Below, in pieces: positions 8,600 through 14,730 of a stretch of 17,985 nt of DNA. Origin of the DNA: an uncultured Christensenella sp. (GTDB lineage Bacteria; Bacillota; Clostridia; Christensenellales; Pumilibacteraceae); the NCBI GenBank assembly GCA_910585055.1, contig CAJUBY010000012.1, positions 16,336-34,320 on the forward strand, given 5' to 3'. The position numbers and the translations under genes are program-made. The first letter of the stretch is position 1; each line of letters opens with the position of its first letter. The notes beneath the pieces were generated by a model. It did no database searches, was not told the origin of the DNA, and saw nothing but the letters and a program-made list of their open reading frames with translations.

Positions 8600-10261
8600 A
8601 TGGCTGAAAAGAAATCTATTGTTACACGCGTCAAAGCCTGGTACCGTCATTTTACGCACAAAGACGATCCGCATTATATTTCCGGCAAAGAGTCGCGTAA
8701 GATATCGCGCAACAACCGCAAAACGACTCGTGAATTCGAAAAGAAAAAGCGCAGCAAAGTGGCGGAATGGGATTATTTGTCCGAGATGCGCGATCCTTCC
8801 AATATTCTGGAGATCGAAAATCTTCGTACGTATTTCTTTACCGACGCAGGTGTTTCCAAAGCGGTAGACGGAGTATCGTTCGACATACCCAAAAGCTCTA
8901 TCGTCGGAGTTGTAGGCGAAAGCGGTTGCGGTAAATCGGTAACGTCTCTTTCCGTCATGCAGCTTGTTCAGGCTCCGCAAGGTCAGATAGTCGACGGTTC
9001 TATACGGTTCAACACGCAGGATTACAAACTCGGCGAAGATGGCAAGCCCATTCCCGTATGGGAGTACGAAGAGATCGACGGCGAGCGCGTTATCAAAACA
9101 ACGCAAAAACTCGATAAAAAGGGCAACCCCGTTTTGGATAAAGACGGTAATCCCGTTATGAAAAACGTGCAGGCGCTTGACGGCAACGGTTTTCCGGCGT
9201 TCGAAATGGAAGACAAGGTGTTTGACATAGCAAAAATGCCTACGCGTGCAATGCAACGTATTCGCGGCAAAGAGATCGCTATGATCTTCCAGGAACCTAT
9301 GACAAGCCTTAATCCGCTTTTTACCATAGGAAATCAGCTGGACGAAGTTATATTACTGCATACGCCCGGCGCCGATAAGGAACTCGCAAAAAAGCGTACT
9401 CTCGAAATGCTCGGACTTGTCGGTATCGCTATGCCGGATATAGTTTATAAGAGTTATCCGCACGAGCTGTCCGGCGGTATGCGTCAGCGTGTAATGATAG
9501 CTATGGCGCTTGCCTGCAATCCGAAGCTTATCGTCGCCGACGAACCTACTACAGCGCTCGATGTTACTATTCAGGCGCAGGTTTTGGATCTTTTGAAAGA
9601 TATAAAGACCAAGATCAACGGCTCGATAATGATAATCACTCACGACTTGGGCGTAATTGCCGATATGGCGGATTATGTTGTAGTTATGTATGCCGGCAGA
9701 GTGATAGAAAAGGGCACTGTCGAAGACATATTCGATACGCCGTTGCATCCTTATACGGTGGGACTGCAAAAGAGTAAGCCGGTCATAAACAAGGATGTCG
9801 ATTGGCTGTACAGTATAAAGGGACAGGTGCCAAATCCTATCAATATGCCGTCGTACTGTTACTTTAAAGACCGTTGCGACGAATGTAAGGCATGCTGCGA
9901 CGGCGATTATCCGCCGCTTGTTCAGGTAACGCCTACGCACAGCGTCGCTTGTTATTTGGCGTCCGAAAAAATCGAAGCATTGAATTCCGCGAAAAAAACC
10001 GCCGAAGTAAACGAAGCTGCAGACAAAGAGCCTGCTGCGGCAGATACGGTTGCCGAATCCGTACATGTCCGTAAGACATCGGCAAAAAAACGTTCAGTCG
10101 CCGCGACAGGATCGAAAGCTGCAAAAGCTCCGACCGAAAAAAACGTTGGAAAGCCTGCGGCGGACAAAAAGCCTGCGGCGGACAAAAAAACTCGATCGGC
10201 AAAAAATACCGCGCCGGCGGATAAACAGGCAAGAAATCCGCGCGCAAAGGAGGGTAAATAA
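8600..10261 (+). CDS. oppD: Oligopeptide-type ABC transporter ATPase, OppD subunit with an internal insertion and basic tail
   Basis: A 553-residue ATPase; standard OppD is about 330. All ATP-site motifs are present: Walker A GESGCGKS 106-113, Q-loop FQEPMTSLNP with Q231, signature LSGGMRQR 290-297, Walker B IVADEP 311-316 with catalytic E315, and switch H348. The Opp/Dpp C-terminal Cys motif is at C420, C426, C433 and C451, with extra C429 and C432; in related transporters this site holds a [4Fe-4S] cluster. Three additions stand out. One is a basic N-terminal extension of about 65 residues. The second is an insertion at about 138-207 between Walker A and the Q-loop with repeated KGNPV/DGNPV units. 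The third is a Lys/Ala-rich tail from about 460 to the end that contains an 18-base tandem repeat. GAAGAGG (8587-8593) precedes the ATG, three bases after the oppC stop; its own stop overlaps oppF by one base. Confidence 0.94.
   Translation: MAEKKSIVTRVKAWYRHFTHKDDPHYISGKESRKISRNNRKTTREFEKKKRSKVAEWDYLSEMRDPSNILEIENLRTYFFTDAGVSKAVDGVSFDIPKSSIVGVVGESGCGKSVTSLSVMQLVQAPQGQIVDGSIRFNTQDYKLGEDGKPIPVWEYEEIDGERVIKTTQKLDKKGNPVLDKDGNPVMKNVQALDGNGFPAFEMEDKVFDIAKMPTRAMQRIRGKEIAMIFQEPMTSLNPLFTIGNQLDEVILLHTPGADKELAKKRTLEMLGLVGIAMPDIVYKSYPHELSGGMRQRVMIAMALACNPKLIVADEPTTALDVTIQAQVLDLLKDIKTKINGSIMIITHDLGVIADMADYVVVMYAGRVIEKGTVEDIFDTPLHPYTVGLQKSKPVINKDVDWLYSIKGQVPNPINMPSYCYFKDRCDECKACCDGDYPPLVQVTPTHSVACYLASEKIEALNSAKKTAEVNEAADKEPAAADTVAESVHVRKTSAKKRSVAATGSKAAKAPTEKNVGKPAADKKPAADKKTRSAKNTAPADKQARNPRAKEGK
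10153..10188 (+). repeat. 18-bp perfect tandem repeat in the oppD tail
   Basis: Two adjacent identical copies of GCCTGCGGCGGACAAAAA (10153-10170 and 10171-10188) lie in frame in the Lys/Ala-rich 3' end of oppD and encode repeated PAADKK. The period is a multiple of three, so gain or loss of a copy would change tail length without a frameshift. Confidence 0.9.
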
Positions 10262-11526
10262 TGTCGGAAGAGATCAGAGATCAAGTCGAAGCAGTTTCCG
10301 ATAATACCGTTACGAATGAGCCCGAAAATAAAAGATCCGAATTTATTCTCGAAGTCAAAGATCTTAAAAAGTATTTTTTGACCAAAAAAGAATTAAAACT
10401 TGTCAAACTCCCGACGGTAAATACATCGCCTGCGTCTACTGCAATGCAAAATGCGGCGGAATTTGCAGTACCCGATACTGCAGAGGAAACCGCCGAAAAT
10501 ATGCAGCCCTCGGATACCGTAGCGGACGGTGCACAGCGGCTCGAAGATCTTGACGAAAAAACCGGAGATCGGAAAGAAGGGACGCACAATGCGGAACAAA
10601 AGTTTACCCGTAAACTTAAATGGGATAAGACTTATGTAAAAGCGGTCAACGGCGTTAGTTTTACAATGCGTCACGGCGAAACGCTGGGAATAGTCGGTGA
10701 AAGCGGTTGCGGCAAAAGCACGATGGGCAGGAGCATATTGCGCTTGCACGAGATAACAGACGGCAAGGTCATATTCGAAGGAACGGATATAACTGCGCTT
10801 AAACCCGGAGCGTTGCGTAAATTCCGCACTCAAATGCAGATAATATTCCAAGATCCGTACAGCAGTCTGCCGCCGCGCAGCCCAGTTGGCGAGATAATAG
10901 GCGAAGCCGTTAAAGTACACAAGATAGTTCCAAAGTCCGAATACCGCGATTACGTCTTGGAAATAATGCGTAAATGCGGCTTGCAGGATTTTTATTTCGA
11001 TCGATATCCGCATGAGTTTTCGGGCGGACAGCGTCAGCGTATTTGTATTGCGCGCGCGCTTGCGGTAAAACCCAAATTCGTCGTGTGCGACGAGCCTGTT
11101 TCGGCTTTGGACGTGTCGATACAGGCGCAGGTAATAAACCTGTTAAAAGAGTTGCAGCGCGATATGAACCTGACATATTTGTTTATATCGCACGATCTAA
11201 GTGTAGTACAGCATATTTCGGACAGAGTCGGCGTTATGTATTTGGGAAGCTTTGTCGAGCTGGGCGACGAAAAAAGCATATTCAACGAGCCTATGCATCC
11301 GTATACACACGCATTGCTTTCGGCGGTCCCCGTGCCCGATCCGCACCATAAAGGCAACCGTATAATATTGCACGGCGATATACCCAGTCCGGCACATCCG
11401 CCGGAAGGTTGTAAATTCCATACGCGCTGTTCGCGTTGCATGGAAATATGCAAACATGTAGAACCTAAATTCAAGGATTACGGCAACGGACATTATTGTG
11501 CCTGCCATTTATATCCTCAAGACTGA
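10261..11526 (+). CDS. oppF: Oligopeptide-type ABC transporter ATPase, OppF subunit with an N-terminal insertion
   Basis: A 421-residue second ATPase of the transporter, about 90 longer than usual. Motifs: Walker A GESGCGKS 146-153, Q-loop FQDPYSSLPP with Q197, signature FSGGQRQR 253-260, Walker B VVCDEP 274-279 with E278, and switch H311. The Asn of the common FQDPYASLNPR motif is Pro here. The C-terminal Cys motif is C384, C390, C397 plus C413 or C415, matching the Opp/Dpp [4Fe-4S]-type site. The ABC domain begins at ILEVKDLKKYFLTKK (about 29-43), is interrupted by about 75 acidic, Ala/Thr-rich residues (about 44-118), and resumes at KTYVKAVNGVSF. So the extra sequence splits the first beta-sheet hairpin; it is not simply an N-terminal tail. 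A strong AAAGGAGGG ribosome site (10246-10254) lies inside oppD, and stop and start overlap by one base. Confidence 0.94.
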   Translation: MSEEIRDQVEAVSDNTVTNEPENKRSEFILEVKDLKKYFLTKKELKLVKLPTVNTSPASTAMQNAAEFAVPDTAEETAENMQPSDTVADGAQRLEDLDEKTGDRKEGTHNAEQKFTRKLKWDKTYVKAVNGVSFTMRHGETLGIVGESGCGKSTMGRSILRLHEITDGKVIFEGTDITALKPGALRKFRTQMQIIFQDPYSSLPPRSPVGEIIGEAVKVHKIVPKSEYRDYVLEIMRKCGLQDFYFDRYPHEFSGGQRQRICIARALAVKPKFVVCDEPVSALDVSIQAQVINLLKELQRDMNLTYLFISHDLSVVQHISDRVGVMYLGSFVELGDEKSIFNEPMHPYTHALLSAVPVPDPHHKGNRIILHGDIPSPAHPPEGCKFHTRCSRCMEICKHVEPKFKDYGNGHYCACHLYPQD

Positions 11527-11527
11527 T

Positions 11528-11803
11528 ATGTTTTTCTCCGGTAAAGAAAAAAAGAAAAAGAAATATGCCGACGACGACGGAAGAACGATCATAGATATGA
11601 ACGTCGACGGTATGCCGTGGTACAACCCCAAAGCGTCGGACAATAAGGTCGCCAAGGAAGATAAGCCTACGCGCCGAGAAACATTCGCTATGATAAGAGC
11701 TTGGTTTTCCGTGTATCTGCCGCGCATATTTGCAGTTATCGTAGGTTTCGGCGTAGCCGTCGGTGTTATAGTCTGTTGGCTGAACGGCTGGTTTATAGAC
11801 TGA
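11528..11803 (+). CDS. Small single-pass membrane protein coupled to the opp operon
   Basis: A 91-residue protein. The chosen ATG (11528) sits one base after the oppF stop (TGATATG), the usual geometry for translational reinitiation. No Shine-Dalgarno site is visible. An in-frame GTG at 11498 would add ten residues but lies inside oppF without a ribosome site. The N-terminus is very basic (GKEKKKKK), followed by a polar segment with DGRTIIDMNVDGMPWYNP and a Lys/Arg-rich stretch. One hydrophobic helix follows (about 61-87, YLPRIFAVIVGFGVAVGVIV) and a very short tail. The positive-inside rule places the N-terminus in the cytoplasm, beside the transporter ATPases. I do not recognise a family. 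Its coupled position at the end of the operon suggests an accessory or regulatory subunit of this transporter, which is inference. Confidence 0.8.
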   Translation: MFFSGKEKKKKKYADDDGRTIIDMNVDGMPWYNPKASDNKVAKEDKPTRRETFAMIRAWFSVYLPRIFAVIVGFGVAVGVIVCWLNGWFID

Positions 11804-11840
11804 ATATAACAAAAAACGGAACGGTTGCAATGTATTTTAT

Positions 11841-11884
11841 AGGGAAAAGGCAAGTAATTTATCGATTATTTTTCCTCGCTTTTT
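11841..11884 (+). terminator. Possible weak terminator after the opp operon
   Basis: AGGGAAAA (11841-11848) can pair with TTTTTCCT (11869-11876) through one G-U pair, with a 20-base loop, followed by CGC and five T (11880-11884). The stem is AT-rich and the loop long, so this is a weak call. It is the only terminator-like structure between the operon end and the next gene. I see no convincing promoter in 11804-11936. Confidence 0.3.
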
Positions 11885-11936
11885 AATCGGATTTTTTGAT
11901 CTGTGTTACGATAAACAGCGATTCGGCGTAGTAGTC

Positions 11937-12653
11937 ATGAAAATAGCGGTAATAAACGGTACCGAAAAACAAGGCGTTACACATCATTTGAAACAGCTTT
12001 TTCTACGGAGTTTTCAAAGCGCGGAAGTAGTTGAGTATTATCTGCCAAAAGATTGCCCGTCTTTTTGTGTCGGGTGTACTAATTGCTTTATCAAAGGCGA
12101 AAACAACTGTAAAGACTTTGCTTACATAAATGAAATCGAAAAATCACTTCTCGAAGCCGATTTGATAGTTATGACTTCACCGTCATACGCTTTGCATGTT
12201 ACGGGTGCAATGAAAGCGTTGTTGGATCATTTTGCATATCGCTGGATGTCGCATAGACCTGCGCCCGAAATGTTTGGTAAACGTGCCGTTATAATCACGC
12301 AATGTCTTGGGACGGGAGCAAAATCGACAGCCAAAGATATAAAACAAAGTTTATTGTGGTGGGGTATCTCAAAAATAGGTGTGTTTAAATGCGTGCTTAT
12401 GAGCAATATTATATGGGATAAACTTTCCGATAAGAAGCGCAAACAGCTCACGAACAAAATAAACCGACTTGCTTCTCGATTTGCCGAAATCGATTATGCA
12501 AAACCGGCACATACTAAATTTATTACAAAAATCAAATTTCGAATTTGCCGTGTTATTCAGAAAAAATTACGAAAAAACGGTATTGCCGGACTTGACTATG
12601 AATATTGGCATGATAACGGTTGGCTCAATAAAAGCCGTCCGTGGAAAAGATGA
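11937..12653 (+). CDS. Flavodoxin-fold NAD(P)H/FMN oxidoreductase, iron-sulfur flavoprotein-like
   Basis: A 238-residue cytoplasmic protein of the FMN_red/flavodoxin-like superfamily. The FMN phosphate loop is NGTEKQGVTHHL at about 7-18. A typical flavin-contact segment is TSPSYALHVTGAMKALLDHF at about 80-99. Between them is a compact Cys cluster, C44-x2-C47-x2-C50-x7-C58 (plus C40), which fits the CX2CX2CX4-7C pattern of archaeal and clostridial iron-sulfur flavoproteins (Isf). Those carry a [4Fe-4S] cluster beside FMN and pass electrons to oxygen, peroxide or other acceptors. Similar Cys motifs also occur in reductases without a proven cluster, so the cofactor is inferred. The C-terminal roughly 50 residues are basic and less typical. 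There is no clear ribosome site before ATG 11937, and the gene stands alone, ending at a bidirectional terminator. Confidence 0.82.
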   Translation: MKIAVINGTEKQGVTHHLKQLFLRSFQSAEVVEYYLPKDCPSFCVGCTNCFIKGENNCKDFAYINEIEKSLLEADLIVMTSPSYALHVTGAMKALLDHFAYRWMSHRPAPEMFGKRAVIITQCLGTGAKSTAKDIKQSLLWWGISKIGVFKCVLMSNIIWDKLSDKKRKQLTNKINRLASRFAEIDYAKPAHTKFITKIKFRICRVIQKKLRKNGIAGLDYEYWHDNGWLNKSRPWKR

Positions 12654-12670
12654 CGCAATTAGTTTCATCG

Positions 12671-12697
12671 GATAAATTTCATTTATCGTTATTAACG
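12671..12697. repeat. Overlapping AT-rich inverted repeats upstream of the terminator
   Basis: A perfect 7-bp inverted repeat, GATAAAT-TTC-ATTTATC (12671-12687), is followed, sharing the C at 12687, by CGTT-ATT-AACG (12687-12697). Both lie between the reductase stop and the bidirectional terminator, so they may form small hairpins in the 3' untranslated RNA. They have no T-run of their own and are not called as terminators. Confidence 0.5.
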
Positions 12698-12742
12698 AAA
12701 AAATAGCTCGCTATGCTTCGATGTGAAGTTGGCGAGCTTTTT
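12698..12742. terminator. Bidirectional intrinsic terminator between convergent genes
   Basis: AGCTCGC (12705-12711) pairs perfectly with GCGAGCT (12732-12738). The loop holds a nested CTTC/GAAG mini-stem (12716-12719 with 12725-12728). On the + strand the stem runs into five T (12738-12742). On the - strand it runs into A and then six T (complement of 12703-12698). It therefore ends transcripts of both the + strand reductase and the - strand hydrolase. Confidence 0.85.
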
Positions 12743-12850
12743 ATCAGTCTTTATGCACAAAGAAAGTACCTACGACAAGCTCACATTAATGTTCTGTTTG
12801 TGATATTTAATAAGCTCCACTGGTACGACAATAAAGATATGCAGTGCGGT

Positions 12851-13411
12851 CTATTTGCCGTCGGTGAACATCGCCGTAAGTTCGTCGACGGTATATATTT
12901 CCGCACCGTAAATATCCTTTAAATATTTCAAGCCGATGTCGCGGTCTTCTTGTGTGAACGCATCGGTAGCGTCTTTTGCCGCAATAATACCGTAGCCGAG
13001 ACAGTACGCGTCGGCAGCCGTGTGGCGTACGCACATATGAGTGTGCAGACCCGTCATTATTACGGTGTCGATGTCCAGTTCTTTCAACAACAGATCGAGA
13101 TCGGTATGAAAAAATCCGCTGTATCTGCGTTTCGGAACAACATAGTCGTCGGAACATAACCCGAGTTGCGGAATTACCTGTGCTCCGTGAGTTCCTGCTA
13201 TAGCATGTTCGCCCCAAAGCTTAAGTTCGTGGTCGGCGCCTTTTATGTGCGCATCGTTACAGAAGATTACTTTTACGCCGTTTTTACGTGCTGCGTCGAG
13301 CAGTTTTGCGGTTTGCGGAACGATGGCGGCGCCTCGGTCGCATTTTAGTTTGCCGGTTATAAAATCGTTAAGCATATCGACGACCAATATCGCTGTTTTC
13401 TTATTATCCAT
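12851..13411 (-). CDS. Isochorismatase-family cysteine hydrolase, nicotinamidase-like
   Basis: A 186-residue cytoplasmic enzyme of the isochorismatase-like fold. The catalytic triad can be placed as D12 (ILVVDMLNDF), K94 (VVPKRRYSGF) and C127 (GLHTHMCVRHTAADA). The segment CNDAHIKGADHELKLWGEHAIAGT (about 51-74) offers D53, H55, H61 and H69, resembling the Zn/Mn site of nicotinamidases (D-x-H, then His six residues later, then His). A nicotinamide or related amide hydrolase in NAD salvage is therefore plausible, but the distal His is closer than in PncA. Other cysteine hydrolases of this family look similar, so the substrate is open. A GGGAG ribosome site (complement of 13418-13422) precedes the ATG. 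It has its own promoter and terminator and is transcribed alone. Confidence 0.88.
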   Translation of the reverse strand: MDNKKTAILVVDMLNDFITGKLKCDRGAAIVPQTAKLLDAARKNGVKVIFCNDAHIKGADHELKLWGEHAIAGTHGAQVIPQLGLCSDDYVVPKRRYSGFFHTDLDLLLKELDIDTVIMTGLHTHMCVRHTAADAYCLGYGIIAAKDATDAFTQEDRDIGLKYLKDIYGAEIYTVDELTAMFTDGK

Positions 13412-13481
13412 TATCGGCTCCCGTTAGTGTAGTTAGTATTTTATGTCCGCAGGCGGATCCGGTGTGCTGTGGTACGTAAAA

Positions 13482-13497
13482 CATTTTTGCGAAAATG
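13482..13497. repeat. Perfect inverted repeat just downstream of the - strand promoter, operator candidate
   Basis: CATTTT-TGCG-AAAATG (13482-13497) is a perfect 6-bp inverted repeat with a four-base centre. It covers about +3 to +18 of the predicted - strand transcript, where a repressor could block the promoter, or it could fold as a 5' hairpin in the RNA. The leader also holds TCCG-CAGG-CGGA (13445-13456). Confidence 0.4.
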
Positions 13498-13506
13498 ATT
13501 AAAATT

Positions 13507-13535
13507 ATTATACATAGATACTTTGCTTTTGTAAA
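13507..13535 (-). promoter_or_regulatory. Sigma-A-type promoter for the isochorismatase-family gene
   Basis: On the - strand, TTTACA (13535-13530, five of six matches to TTGACA), a 17-base spacer and a perfect TATAAT (13512-13507). The expected start near 13500 leaves a leader of about 90 bases before the ATG. Confidence 0.75.
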
Positions 13536-13574
13536 GAATATGAAGCATAAATCATAAGATATTTCAAAAAACTC

Positions 13575-13603
13575 TTGACAGGGTCGATAACGCAGTGTAA
13601 AAT
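13575..13603 (+). promoter_or_regulatory. Sigma-A-type promoter for the alpha/beta hydrolase gene
   Basis: A perfect TTGACA (13575-13580), a 17-base spacer and TAAAAT (13598-13603, five of six matches). The expected start near 13610 gives a leader of only about 15 bases, which just includes the AGGAAG ribosome site (13610-13615) before ATG 13625. Confidence 0.85.
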
Positions 13604-13624
13604 ATAGTAAGGAAGAAACTGATA

Positions 13625-14674
13625 ATGAAAAAAACAAGATACCGAAAGTCAGCCGAAAAAATATATAAACGTGATAAAAAGCTTGTCGACACAATACTCG
13701 ACGATCGGAGCGATCTTACCGAAAAAGAAAAGAAGAAGCGTAAACGTGCCGTAAAAAAGACAAAGGTGCTATTCCGCGCTATAGATATTTTGTTTCGTTT
13801 GGCGCAGAATTCATGTCCGTTTATCAATAAAGATAATATAAACGATATCGATTGCGAACAGAATATCGTGTATGACGAAGCCTTGCCCGAAATCTGTAAG
13901 TTGGATTTTTACAGGTTTAAATCGCAGGAAAAATTGCCTGCTGTAATATTGATACACGGCGGAGGTTTTACTGCCGGCGATAAAAAATACAGGAAAGGCA
14001 GGGCACAGTTTTTTGCGCTCAACGGTTTTGCCGTTTTCTGTATCAATTACGGTCTTGCACCCGATTACATTTATCCCGAACCGTTAAAGCATATAGTATC
14101 GGCGGCGAATTACATTTACGGAAATGCCGAAGAATTCAATATAGATACGGATAAAATACTGGTGGACGGCGACAGTTCGGGCGCATATTACGCGTCGATG
14201 CTTGCGGCGTTCAACTGTTCGGAAAAGCTCAAGCAGGTGTTCGGCTGGGCGCCCGGATTCAAGATATTCGGAGCGCTGTTAAATTGCGGCGTTTACGATA
14301 TAGACACCGTTTTGGAAACGAAGTATCCGTTTAAGATAGAGGACGGGGTGTTATTGAGTCTTGCCGGAGTTCGCTCGGCGGATTTCGATAACTATGAATA
14401 TAAAGATGTATGTATCCCTATAGATTTTGTAGATGACGGTTATCCTCCCGTATTTTTGGTCTTTTCGGAAAGCGATATATTTTGCGGCGGTCAAGGCGAC
14501 GTTATGCTCGATAAGCTCAACGAAAAGGGGATATACTGCGAATATTACTGCGCGCACGACGCTATGTCCAACCATTGTTTTTCGCTGACGTGGAACGGTA
14601 ACGACGCGTCTGCGGCAAACGAGCTGACTATGTCGTTTGCAAAACGCCTTGTCGGAGATAAAATCAAATTGTAA
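13625..14674 (+). CDS. Alpha/beta hydrolase, esterase/lipase-like (HSL-type)
   Basis: A 349-residue hydrolase. The oxyanion-hole motif is HGGGF (111-115), the nucleophile elbow is GDSSG (182-186, nucleophile S184), the likely acid is D284 (FSESDIF), and the likely base is H317 (SNHCFS). This order and the HGGG motif match the hormone-sensitive-lipase/alpha-beta hydrolase-3 group, which hydrolyses small carboxylic esters. No signal peptide is present, so it should be cytoplasmic. The first roughly 48 residues are unusually basic (KKTRYRK...KEKKKRKRAVKK) and probably helical, before a hydrophobic stretch at about 48-60; this could attach it to membrane or nucleic acid. The ribosome site is AGGAAG (13610-13615). 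It is likely monocistronic by position, although no T-run terminator is seen before the next promoter. The substrate is unknown. Confidence 0.87.
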   Translation: MKKTRYRKSAEKIYKRDKKLVDTILDDRSDLTEKEKKKRKRAVKKTKVLFRAIDILFRLAQNSCPFINKDNINDIDCEQNIVYDEALPEICKLDFYRFKSQEKLPAVILIHGGGFTAGDKKYRKGRAQFFALNGFAVFCINYGLAPDYIYPEPLKHIVSAANYIYGNAEEFNIDTDKILVDGDSSGAYYASMLAAFNCSEKLKQVFGWAPGFKIFGALLNCGVYDIDTVLETKYPFKIEDGVLLSLAGVRSADFDNYEYKDVCIPIDFVDDGYPPVFLVFSESDIFCGGQGDVMLDKLNEKGIYCEYYCAHDAMSNHCFSLTWNGNDASAANELTMSFAKRLVGDKIKL

Positions 14675-14675
14675 C

Positions 14676-14700
14676 GTCAACTTGTCCGTTTTCTGTTGAC
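14676..14700. repeat. Inverted repeat overlapping the -35 element of the next gene
   Basis: GTCAAC (14676-14681) and GTTGAC (14695-14700) form a perfect 6-bp inverted repeat with a 13-base centre. The right arm covers five of the six bases of the -35 element TTGACT (14696-14701). No T-run follows, so it is not a terminator; an operator is the simplest reading. Confidence 0.4.
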
Positions 14701-14724
14701 TATCGGTAATTTTAAGTTTATAAT
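14696..14724 (+). promoter_or_regulatory. Near-consensus sigma-A promoter, probably for a leaderless mRNA
   Basis: TTGACT (14696-14701), a 17-base spacer and a perfect TATAAT (14719-14724). The expected start, about 7 bases past the -10 element, coincides with the GTG start codon at 14731. Confidence 0.85.
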
Positions 14725-14730
14725 GATTGT

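Noticed and set aside
11498..11527. Upstream GTG start for the small membrane protein
   Set aside because: It lies inside oppF with no ribosome site; ATG 11528, one base past the oppF stop, is the better reinitiation start.
11804..11936. Promoter or riboswitch before the flavodoxin-fold reductase
   Set aside because: Only poor matches such as TACGAT at 11907-11912 without a usable -35 element; no known aptamer pattern.
12743..12850. Small gene or RNA between the terminator and the - strand hydrolase
   Set aside because: The only open frame runs into the antisense of the hydrolase gene; repeats here (TCACA/TGTGA) are too short to support a structure.
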